Source: Euglena gracilis
Lineage: Eukaryota; Euglenida; Euglenophyceae; Euglenales
Length of the DNA: 64,000 nt
Assembly: GCA_039621445.1 (NCBI GenBank)
Contig: CP154957.1
Location: 27,016,541-27,080,540 of the forward strand
Reading direction: 5' to 3'
The notes under the pieces were generated by a model. The model had not been told where the DNA came from, did no database searches, and was given only the letters and a program-made list of their open reading frames with translations. Positions 37,801 to 44,189 of this stretch are shown here, in pieces. Numbering within the stretch: position 1 is the first letter of the stretch; each line of letters starts with the position of its first letter. The position numbers were made by a program, and so were the translations under genes.

Positions 37801-40800
37801 GCCCGAAATCCGATGATGTCAATATAATTGCAATACGGGCGTCGAGCCCAGAAAATAGGTTTGACATTGCCAAATCACTCCTCACCCGAAACCTTTTCTT
37901 TCAGATGACCAGTGATGACAACTGGTTCAGGACAAATTTGCCAAATGCTTTTTCTGAAGGTCCAGAAAATAATAATCTTAAATACCGTCCTTCCGTCTGT
38001 TCCATCCAAAGTTCAGCCAGCTATGATCACCTGACCACAAAATTTGGTTTCTGTCTGATCCATAACTCCTCCACAACCCCATAGGACCAAAAATGTCCAA
38101 AAAAAGGGAAATCCAACATGTCCAAAAAGTCACTAAAAAATCTGACCAGCAACAGATTTCAATGGAATGGAAATCGACTGACATAAACGGGCGCCTGAAT
38201 GGAAATCGACTGACATAAACGAGCGCCTGAATGGAAATCAACCGACATAAACGGGCGCCTGAATGGAAATCGACCGACATAAACAATTTCAGCCTGAAAT
38301 CCGTTAATGTCAGTAGAATTTCAAGACAGGCGTCGGGCCCAGAAAATAGGTTTCAAGGGAATGGTGAGGGGTCCGACCCCCCCCCCCAACCTCCCACCTG
38401 ACCCCAGGCATGTATGAGAAAAAAATGTGGTTTGCCATTGCTGACCTGAGCACCTCCACGATTGTCTCTTGTGGGACCTTCACAATGCGTTCAATGATCT
38501 TTTCCACAGGAACTTCAATCACAGTCTCCTTGGGCACCGTCACAATGCGCTCCTCAGCAGAGTTGTTGTTTGAAAATTGATCTGTTGAAGCAACAAAGAC
38601 TTTCCTTTCTTGCTGACAGTGCATCCAAAAAAAAGATGTTTGACAACTGTGGAAAAATGACATCCTGGTGGGCTTTGAGCTTCCCAACAACCCTAGTCAA
38701 CCAGTTTCTCCACTGGAACTTCAACAATATCACGCACATGAGTTTGGCCACAGGCTGCTTGCGCACCACTGACCTTTTCGTGTAAATATTTGAATGAGAC
38801 ATTATTTTACACAGATCCCATACCCCTAAAGCCTTTTTGCTTTTCCAGGTCAAAAAAAAATGCTTTCTGGGATAATTGGGGTTGCCCTTTGAAGCAGCAC
38901 AACTGAAACACATTTCTGACACGTTTCTGTGATTTTGGTCGCGTTTGGACACGAACGAATTGTTTGAAGACCTGATACGCTGCAAATAACTCATTTTCAA
39001 ATCAGCCTGCATGAGAAACACATTTCTGACACGTTTCTGTGATTTTGGTCGCGTTTGGAAGCGAACAAATTGTTTGAAGACCTGATGCGCTGCAAATCAC
39101 TCATTTTCAAATCAGCCTGCATGAGAGACACGTTCAATAATTTTCTCCACTGGAACCTCCACAATGGTTTCCTGAGGAACCCTGCAAACACGTTGATGCC
39201 ATGCCACTCTTCGCAGAAGTGAAAAACAAGGAAGAGTTGCATGTCCCAATCAACTTCTCCACAGGGACTTCAATGATGGTCTCTTGGGGAACCTTGACAA
39301 TGCGCTCAACAACCTTTTCCACAGGGACTTCAATCACATCGCGGGTGTGTGTCTGGACCAGGCTTTTGCTTAAGGACCCCTGTGTGCACTGCGGCTGTTT
39401 GTTTAAGGGGGGGGGTGGGGTGTCCACCAGGCAGGCATTTTACAAGGAAAAAGCCACCAACGAGATCGGGGTCCCCGGGGGGGGTCCAGGACAGGGGGAA
39501 CCCCCCCCGTTTTTAGGGGTCCGGGACCGATTTTTTTTTTGCCCGGCAAAGCGCTGGGACGAAAAAATTTGCATCCCAAAATCGGCAAAAAAAATGCCAC
39601 TTTCGGTTCTTTTTGGTCGAAAAAACATGCAAAGAATTTTGGCGCACAACGCCGGAAGGAAAACAGGAATACTTGACCTTTTGGGGACAACCAGGTCTGA
39701 CAGAATCCTTGTTCTGATCATGGAACATAGTGTCACAGGCACCCCCAAACCTGCTGGGTGGATGGGTTTCTGGAATGGCAAACCTTCCACCCCACTTTCT
39801 CAAGGGCTAGAATCCACTTCCACCCTTTACTGCAATAAGTAATGCATTTTGGAGGCTTTGGGGGTGAAAAATTTCTCCAGCACTTTGAGCTGGTCACAAA
39901 ATAAACTTTCACAACCTAGCCCTGCTAGCAGACCCCCTCCCCCGTCCACCAGGATTTCCACGAGGCGAATTTGGATGAGCTGCAGCCAAGGCCCTGGGGG
40001 GGGGGGGTACTGCAAACCCTTAAGCGGAAGCCTGATCTGGACAACGCGCTCCACAATTTTTTCCACAGGAACTTCAACAGTGGTGTGTTTCTCCCAGGGT
40101 AAGCCTGTTTTCTCATTCCAATTCCTTTTGCACTGGGCTCACCCTGCTTGAGGGACCGTCACAATGCGTTCCACAACCTTCTCAACAGGCACCTCAATGA
40201 TCGTCCCTAACAAAGCCGATTTGATTCGAGTGTGAATCACGTCTGGTCGTTTGAAACAGAACAAACACAAACTCACCCTGAGCCTTGCCTCCCTTTCCTG
40301 TCCCGCCCAATGGGAATATATATAATATTTCTGTTGACTTAGCAGGGGGGGAAATGCAACTTGGCCATTCAAATTATGCAAGTCAAAAAAATGCAAAAAA
40401 ATGCAAAAAATGCAAAAAAAATGCAAAAAAATGCAACTTGCATGAAAGCCTTGAGAAAAAGCTGGAATATGACAGAGCTTTGCTGCCTAAAATCAAAAAA
40501 AAATTCTAGGGCAAAATATTTTATGCAAAAAAACGCAAAAAAACGCAAAAAAAATACAAACATATGCCAACCAATTACAAAATTTTTTTCAAGGGCAAAA
40601 TATTTTATGTCAAAAATGCAAAAAAAAAATGCAAAAAAATCCAAACGTACGGCAACCAACCACAAAAAAATTTTCCAGGGCAAAATATTTTATGCAAAAA
40701 AAATGCAAAAAAATGCAAAAAAATGCAAATTTCGGGAAAACCTGATTATGCAAAAAAAATGCAAATTTCGGGAAAACCTGATTATGCAAAAAAATGCAAA

Positions 40801-43800
40801 TTATGCAAGTTGCATTCCCCCCCCCCCCTGGACTGGGTCAGGAATCCCCACTGGTCTGTGCGGGAAAGGAGAAGAAAGAGTGCAGTCTCTTTTTTTATTC
40901 AGCCGACTAACGGGGTGATCATTTGGGAAATTTTTTTTAGGAAATCCATTGGGAAATTTTGAGAATAAAAAGGAAATCGGATGACTAACTTTGTTGGAAA
41001 TGTCTCAAATTGTGCTGATCAAAAACAAACTTTTTGAAACTGAGAAGATCAATTGCAGAGGAGTCTGAAAAGCCAATGATATTGAGAACTTCAAGTGGGC
41101 CAAGGAAACCAAGAAAAGTCAGAACCACCACTTGTTTGTGTACAAAATAAACGTGGTCATTCAGCCTTGGACTCCTGTGGAACACGCACTACTCGTTCCA
41201 CAACCTTTTCCACTGGAACCTCAATGATGTCACGGGTGTGGGTCCATGCAAGGGCTCTTTCCACCGGGGGGGGGGGGGAAGACAGACACTTGAAAAATCC
41301 GATCCAAAAAAAAATGTAAAAAAAGAAGACAAAATGCTCAGTACATGTGAATTACTTCAGAGCCAGAGTGTGGACTTTTGCAACACAGAGGACCATTTAT
41401 GGAGATTAAATAGAAACTTTCATTTTCTATTAAAAAAAAACTGCAAAGAGACATAAAATTTGACAAAAGGTGTGGTCTAGGGAGAAATCGGGCCAAAATG
41501 TGGAGTTTTTCCAAAACGAAGAAAATTTCAGGAATCCAAGCATTGTTGGGGGGGGAATGCAAAGAAAAAACAAACCAGAATGTAGAGAACAAAAAAATGC
41601 CCAAAATGAAATGAATGAAAACTGCAGGAAAATCACAAAAAAACGCATTTGCTTCCACAAACACAAGCACAGCACAAGGAAGGGAAAGTGAAGGGAAAGT
41701 GCTCTTTCCTGGACAACGCGTTCAATCACCTTTTCAACTGGTACTTCCACTGTAGTGTGTTGTGGGACACGGACAACACGTTCCACAATCTTCTCAACTG
41801 GGACTTCAATCAGCGTTTCTTGTGGAACTCGGACAATGCGCTCCACAACTTTCTCCACAGGTACTTCAATGATATCCCGCGTGTGGGTTTTGACCATGCA
41901 TTTTCTCAAAGTAGAGCCGAAATTTTTAAGTCCTCTCCAGTGGAAAAGTGTACATTGGGAGCTCCAAAAGGATTTTACATGCAACTTGCGTTTTTTTTGT
42001 GTGTGTTCTGCGTCGCGTTTTTTTTTGAGGGTCCATGTTGGTTTCCCCCTTTCCCTCCCTGCTTCACCCAAATTTCCGACTTGGAGGCTGGTGTCCACTG
42101 CACAGCCAGCCCAAATCAGGGAGCTTCGAAAGCTTTTTTGAGGGAAAATTTTTCATTTTTGCATAAAGATAAGCATTTTGTTGACCAAAACGTGCAAAAA
42201 TGCACAAAATTCTTGGTTCTCGGAGCCACAACGAGGACTTTTTTCATTGTCCAATTTTTTCCTGCAAAAATCCAAAAATTGCGGGGAAAAAAACGCAAAA
42301 AATCGTAATTTTTGCCAAAATAAAAAAAATGCAAAAAACGCATTTTTGTTCCCCTCCCTTGAACAGGGTTACAGAACCCCCCCAAATTTAAGCAACCCCC
42401 AAATGTAAGCACCCCAGTGAAAACCCACAAATTTTTTTGAGCACCTCTTTGAGGGGGAAAAAGGGAAAATATAAGAAAACAAGAGTAAGCGGAGCAAGCT
42501 TTAGCAAACAATAACATCCCCACAAAGGAAGTGCATGGTTTGTACAACCCGCTCAACAATCTTCTCCACGGGTACTTCAATCTGGTGGACTTCTGGAACA
42601 CGCACGACACGCTCAATGATCTTCTCCACAGGGACTTCAATTTGGTGAACTTCTGGGACGCGCACAACAGTTTCAATCCGCTTCTCCACAGGAACTTCAA
42701 TTTCATGAATCTCTGGCACACGGATGATTTTTTCAATAATTCTTTCCACAGGAACTTCAACTTGACGAATTTCTGGGACTCGAATCACCTTCTCCACAAT
42801 ACGCTCCACAGGAACTTCAATCTCATGAATCTCAGGGACACGCAAAATCCTCTCAATGAGCTTCTCCACTGGAACCTCAATCTCGTGAATTTCTGGGACG
42901 CGCACAACACGCTCCACAATTTTTTCGATGGCAACCTCACGTTCAAGGATCTCAGGAACGGTGACGAGCTTTTCAATGCAATGCTCAACAGGTACTTCAA
43001 CTGTCCTCACCTCTGGAACCTGTGGGTAGAAAGTTGTGAGAAAAAAAAAGAAGAAACAAAAAATACCCGAACAATGCGTTCAACAAGCCTCTCAACAGGC
43101 ACCTCAACCACCCTGTCAACGGGAACCTGAGGAGAAAAAGTGTTTCAAAAATTAAAACAAGCGACGATTCTCCACCTGAACAATCTTCTCAACAGGGTAA
43201 GGGACTTCCACAATCTTCTCAATTGGAACCTCAACAATCTCTCGGTAGGTGTCAATGTCAACATCAATCTCCACAGGCACCTTTTCAATGTGTTGTGTCA
43301 CAGTGGCTGCCTGAGAGAAAATTTGAATTATGGAAAATTCATCTTTCCAAAACATTGTCCAAACCTCCAGTACTTCACGACGTGATCCCACAAATGTAGA
43401 ACGGACACCCGCAGGAGCGCAACACACATTGCTGTAGCCAGAGGTGGTGTATCCACTGTCAACATAAATGGGTCCTTCACCACCGATGTGTCTCACGCGA
43501 GATCCCCCAACAACAGAAGAGGCTCCTCCCGCAAGTGCACTCCCACCAACAAGCACAGATCCTCCAGTGCCAAATGCTGCGGAGCCTGTCAAGGAACTTC
43601 CAGCGAGTGCAGATGACCCAGCAATGGCAGTTCCACCAACGGCATGTGTTCGGGTGGAGCCAGCCAGAGATGATCCCGCCACAGTGGTTCCACCAACATA
43701 GTGGGAGGATATTCCACCTACACCAACCGTGGAAGCCCCATAGGTGCGGGTGACACTTCCTCCATAATGCGTTGTGGTGATGGGGCTGGTTTCACTGACA

Positions 43801-44006
43801 AAAATTGGGGTTGAACTTGCGCTCCTAAAATAAAAAGAGAAAGAGACGGAATTTTAAATGTGGAAAATCGTACCCAGAGGTAGCTCCACCTAGGACTCGC
43901 ATTTGAGACCCCCCATCCTGTGAAAACAATGAAACGTGGCACTTAATTTTTGATGGGAACATACGTATCGCACTCGTCCACTGGTGGTGGTCACAGGTTT
44001 CGACAT
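18985..44006 (-). CDS. Articulin/alveolin-like membrane-skeleton protein, 27-exon gene
   Basis: The spliced product is modelled at 1,492 residues. An N-terminal Gly/Ser/Ala/Thr-rich head (exons 1-3) is followed by about 1,150 residues of EVPVEK-, VERVV- and VPQETI-type repeats (exons 4-25), then a Tyr/Gly/Ser/Ala-rich tail ending GYGLPPQQQ. This plan matches articulins of the euglenid pellicle and alveolins beneath alveolate membranes, which form strips or meshes under the plasma membrane. No signal peptide or transmembrane segment is seen. Exon phases agree at all 26 junctions and lengths sum to 4,479 nt. Introns 1-5 are GT-AG and 47-54 nt; nearly all later ones lack GT-AG and have base-paired ends, as in euglenid non-conventional introns. 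ATG is 17 nt after a TTTCAG acceptor. Junctions 7, 17, 19 and 25 are less certain. The repeat class is firm; articulin versus alveolin is inferred from the intron type. Confidence 0.85.
19544..19794 (-). CDS. Articulin-like gene exon 26 (Tyr/Gly/Ser/Ala tail)
   Basis: It encodes CTRYSSIGGTGAGVGYSSAT, then repeated GYSS and SYSSGTYGAGG motifs. Its assignment to this gene rests on strand, phase and the match in composition to exon 27. Confidence 0.65.
19842..19880. repeat. CATA/TA microsatellite
   Basis: CATACATACATACATACA is followed by repeated TA, inside articulin intron 25. Confidence 0.85.
19881..22248. other. Interior of articulin intron 25: G/C-run palindromes and dispersed repeats
   Basis: It contains an NNGGCGCACCGG hairpin near 20,445, a TTCGATATAAGG-family copy at 20,735-20,836 and several C/G runs. 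Two CTTCACAGGGGGAGT blocks (21,408 and 21,776) mark an imperfect direct duplication. No coding exon is seen. Confidence 0.45.
22249..22612. mobile_element. MITE-like element with AAATAACGGGGCAGTGCCC ends (copy 1)
   Basis: Both ends carry CCAAATAACGGGGCAG or its complement. The inner part (ATTCCATGACGATGGGTAG, AATATTCCACA) recurs inverted at 47,711-48,085. It is about 365 bp, non-coding, inside articulin intron 25. Confidence 0.6.
22947..23191 (-). CDS. Articulin-like gene exon 25 (end of repeat domain)
   Basis: It encodes EKIIERVIEVEVPIEIEKVV, VEIEKIVEVPVVVEKVVEVE and a final EKIIEKGVV. The junction to exon 26 can be read as GT-AG (PCTRYSS) or by the CAG/ATG rule (CTRYSS). Confidence 0.8.
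23806..24055 (-). CDS. Articulin-like gene exon 24
   Basis: It encodes VPITNVVEVPVERVVERVVE, IPLERVVERIVEVPVEKIIE and IPVEKIIEKIIEVPI. The intron that follows has an 8-bp perfect end helix (CAGGGCAG with CTGCCCTG). Confidence 0.85.
24404..24511 (-). CDS. Articulin-like gene exon 23
   Basis: It encodes KIVEKIVEVPREYIREVTVT and SIKEVPVEKIVERIV. Both flanks are CAG/CTG introns. Confidence 0.8.
   Translation of the reverse strand, partial: EDCGKNCGGPTRVHQGGYCHFHQGGSSGEDCGEDC
25243..25533 (-). CDS. Articulin-like gene exon 22
   Basis: It encodes KVPVDHVIEVPVERVVERIR, EVEKIVTVQVEKIVQVPVEK and TVERVVEVPKVVE across 96 full codons. Confidence 0.85.
26297..26378 (-). CDS. Articulin-like gene exon 21
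   Basis: It encodes RIVEKIVEVQVQQIVEVPVE and KVVERV. It is bounded by CAG/TTG and CAG/CTG introns. Confidence 0.8.
26562..26914 (-). CDS. Articulin-like gene exon 20
   Basis: It encodes VEKLVEVPKEIIREVPVEKI, VTVNVDNYIEVPVEKIIERV and VPVTQTVEVPV. The start may shift by 3-6 nt. Confidence 0.8.
27312..27650 (-). CDS. Articulin-like gene exon 19
   Basis: It encodes TIIEVPVEKIIERVCEVQVE, QQIVRVPVEVPVEHIVERVV and PVEVIHHIEVPVERIVERVV. The repeat here is GC-richer and less regular. The 3' border is tentative. Confidence 0.8.
28690..29000 (+). repeat. Two-copy tandem repeat of about 170 bp
   Basis: The series CGAAACGGGGCGC, GCTCATTTTCGGCTCAAAAA, TTTCTGGGTCC, GGCCAAAAAA(CA) appears twice (from about 28,699 and 28,864). 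It lies in articulin intron 18. Confidence 0.65.
29560..29815. mobile_element. Partial hAT-like element (right end only)
   Basis: It carries GGTGATAC units and ends CACACTAAGTGAATGTCTG, nearly the same terminus as the elements at 17,514 and 32,432. No matching left end was found. Confidence 0.35.
30084..30279 (-). CDS. Articulin-like gene exon 18
   Basis: It encodes ATHTRDIIEVPIEKIIERIV, IIEVPVEKCIERVVTVHSTD and VEVPVEKVIERIVRVPQE. The upstream intron reads GT...AG and lacks the -7/-6 TG. Confidence 0.8.
30484..30647 (-). CDS. Articulin-like gene exon 17
   Basis: It encodes TIREVPVEKVVERVVQTHTR, then IIEVPVEKIIERVVKVPQET and later VPVERVIEKV. The uninterrupted VVQTHTRD here confirms the joins inferred for exons 6-7 and 10-11. 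Confidence 0.85.
30846..30945 (+). repeat. TTCGATATAAGGACAGGTGG-family repeat
   Basis: The sequence GGTTCGATATAAGGACAGG, then G/C runs, then ACACCCCCCCACCTAAACAG, recurs at 20,735, 36,320 and, inverted, at 14,575 and 32,236. The core after the runs differs, so only this module is shared. Confidence 0.55.
31085..32135. mobile_element. Inverted-repeat element with GGTCGGCCCT tandem repeats
   Basis: The left end is CCCGGGCAGGCACCTATGG; the right end is its inverted form CCATAGGTGCCTGGTCCCGGG. Tandem GGTCGGCCCT units lie at 31,125-31,185 and 32,030-32,120, with CCAAAAT-rich sequence between. It is nested in articulin intron 16 and non-coding. Confidence 0.55.
32432..33625. mobile_element. hAT-like non-autonomous element 2 with exact 8-bp target duplication
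   Basis: The ends CAGACCGCCATTTAGTGCGT and (inverted) CAGACCTCCATTTAGTATGT are flanked by AGTCTCAC on both sides (32,424-32,431 and 33,626-33,633). Subterminal GGTGATACATATGTGATACA units lie at both ends in opposite orientation. It is 1,194 bp with no transposase, and interrupts an older repeat in articulin intron 16. Confidence 0.8.
34398..34472 (-). CDS. Articulin-like gene exon 16
   Basis: It encodes KVPQETIIEVPVEKVIERVV then TVPQE. The 3.75-kb intron that follows carries a complete hAT-like element. Confidence 0.8.
35741..35830 (-). CDS. Articulin-like gene exon 15
   Basis: It encodes PVEKLVERVCQTHTRDIIEV and PVEKIVERV. The border CAG/CTG gives EV-PVEK on the left and RVV-KVPQ on the right. 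Confidence 0.8.
36320..36420 (+). repeat. TTCGATATAAGG-family repeat (another copy)
   Basis: GGTTCGATATAAGGGCAGGTG is followed by G/C runs and ACACCCCCACTGTACAG. It sits in articulin intron 14. Confidence 0.5.
37105..37208. repeat. Perfect 43-bp inverted repeat, 18-nt loop
   Basis: Arms 37,105-37,147 and 37,166-37,208 are exact complements (ends AAAAATCGACCGACACTAAC). The loop is CGAGCGAGCGAAGCGAGC. It lies within articulin intron 14. Confidence 0.9.
37211..38353. mobile_element. Inverted-repeat element with 32-bp tandem units
   Basis: The left end AAACCTATTTTGTCTGGGCC returns inverted at 38,320-38,353 and, in variant form, near 37,840-37,862. Tandem units GGGCGCCTGAATGGAAATCG plus ACTGACATAAAC occur about five times at 37,311-37,470 and four times at 38,165-38,285. 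It lies in articulin intron 14. Confidence 0.6.
37663..37694. repeat. 32-bp perfect palindrome
   Basis: The palindrome is centred on TTTCGAAA; the left half is CCTGAGTCTGCGTTTC. Related GTTTCGAAACRCAGACTC copies lie at 37,711 and 37,735. Confidence 0.9.
38452..38552 (-). CDS. Articulin-like gene exon 14
   Basis: It encodes ERIVTVPKETVIEVPVEKII and ERIVKVPQETIVEV. The next intron (2.6 kb) contains hairpin and 32-bp repeat elements. Confidence 0.8.
38699..38745 (-). CDS. Articulin-like gene exon 13
   Basis: It encodes QTHVRDIVEVPVEKLV, 47 nt. The following intron has TAG at +4 to +6 instead of CAG, still pairable with CTG. Confidence 0.75.
38905..39127 (-). repeat. 110-bp tandem duplication across an exon/intron border
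   Basis: Two copies (period 110) include ACATTTCTGACACGTTTCTG and TCAAATCAGCCTGCATGAGA. The right copy overlaps the end of articulin exon 12. Confidence 0.85.
39123..39194 (-). CDS. Articulin-like gene exon 12
   Basis: It encodes ERVCRVPQETIVEVPVEKII then ERVS. The exon end and intron start sit in a 110-bp tandem duplication, so a decoy copy of the 5' border lies near 39,010. Confidence 0.8.
39247..39353 (-). CDS. Articulin-like gene exon 11
   Basis: It encodes THTRDVIEVPVEKVVERIVK and VPQETIIEVPVEKLI. A 52-nt non-conventional intron follows. Confidence 0.8.
40038..40089 (-). CDS. Articulin-like gene exon 10
   Basis: It encodes HTTVEVPVEKIVERVVQ. Its 3' border is duplicated as GTCCAGA at exon 11, and the intron ends form a 17-position helix with two mismatches. 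Confidence 0.8.
40150..40205 (-). CDS. Articulin-like gene exon 9
   Basis: It encodes TIIEVPVEKVVERIVTVP. It joins exon 8 as VPQE-TIIEVP and exon 10 as VPQ-HTTVEVP, both matching repeats seen uninterrupted in exon 7. Confidence 0.8.
40345..40830. mobile_element. ATGCAA-rich inverted-repeat element (copy 2)
   Basis: It starts with a G run plus AAATGCAACTTGGCC and ends CAAGTTGCATT plus a C run. It shares its internal order with 12,640-13,060. It sits in articulin intron 8. Confidence 0.65.
41173..41243 (-). CDS. Articulin-like gene exon 8
   Basis: It encodes THTRDIIEVPVEKVVERVVR and VPQE, split in phase 2. The start may lie up to 14 nt upstream (see exon 7). Confidence 0.75.
41715..41889 (-). 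CDS. Articulin-like gene exon 7
   Basis: It encodes THTRDIIEVPVEKVVERIVR, RVPQETLIEVPVEKIVERVV and VPQHTTVEVPVEKVIERV. The 3' border is ambiguous: GGAAAGAGC is present at both exon 7's end and exon 8's start, allowing two other in-frame joins. Confidence 0.75.
42541..43019 (-). CDS. Articulin-like gene exon 6 (largest repeat exon)
   Basis: It holds about 159 codons of VPEIHEIEVPVEKIIERVVR-type repeats at a period near 20 residues. The 3' end is VVQ, split in phase 2, at the first non-GT-AG intron (border CAT/ATG with an 8-bp helix, ACCATGCA with TGCATGGT). Confidence 0.85.
43067..43126 (-). CDS. Articulin-like gene exon 5
   Basis: It encodes VPVDRVVEVPVERLVERIVR, exactly 20 codons between GT-AG introns. 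Confidence 0.85.
43176..43310 (-). CDS. Articulin-like gene exon 4
   Basis: It encodes AATVTQHIEKVPVEIDVDID and then REIVEVPIEKIVEVPYPVEK, where the repeat domain begins. It spans exactly 45 codons between GT-AG introns. Confidence 0.85.
43365..43824 (-). CDS. Articulin-like gene exon 3 (Gly/Ser/Ala-rich head)
   Basis: It encodes about 153 low-complexity residues with short GGS, AGSS and VGG motifs, plus YSNVCCAPAGVRSTFVGSRR near the end. The Cys pair could be an acylation or disulfide site; that is only a suggestion. It is flanked by GT-AG introns of 49 and 54 nt. Confidence 0.8.
43874..43917 (-). CDS. Articulin-like gene exon 2
   Basis: It encodes DGGSQMRVLGGATSG, with the last Gly codon split in phase 2. 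Donor is GTACGA; the 49-nt intron ends TTTTAG. Confidence 0.75.
43965..44006 (-). CDS. Articulin-like gene exon 1
   Basis: It encodes MSKPVTTTSGRVRY. Donor GTATGT follows in phase 0, and the 47-nt intron ends TTTTCACAG. Confidence 0.75.
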
Positions 44007-44025
44007 TGTGGAGATGAAAAGTTCT
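44007..44025 (-). promoter_or_regulatory. Probable 5' splice-leader or intron acceptor upstream of the articulin-like ATG
   Basis: On the minus strand CCCTAATTTCAG is followed by only 17 nt (AACTTTTCATCTCCACA) before ATG. A pyrimidine-rich acceptor with such a short leader fits splice-leader trans-splicing, known in euglenids and dinoflagellates, though a 5'-UTR cis-intron is possible. Confidence 0.5.
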
Positions 44026-44189
44026 GAAATTAGGGAAATGATTTGAAATTAGGAATCGACAAAGACAAAAGGTTCGCAAAAGAGGTTGAAATTTTTTTGC
44101 CTTACTCCCCTGAACACTTCAAATCCAGTAGGCTGTGCCACTGGTCGGTGGATTCGGTTCGCCCCACCACCGTTGTTTGTTTGTAATTT

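Noticed and set aside
42541-42550. GT-AG reading of articulin exon 6's end (GTT then GTACAA)
   Set aside because: No in-frame AG acceptor restores the repeat; the CAT/ATG end-paired border gives VVQ-THTRD exactly.
22937-43130. Plus-strand frames rich in His/Asn/Leu or Thr/Ser (HLHNLLNH, STGTSTIFS types) opposite the articulin exons
   Set aside because: They are shadows of the repeated minus-strand codons; the splice phases and protein family are on the minus strand.
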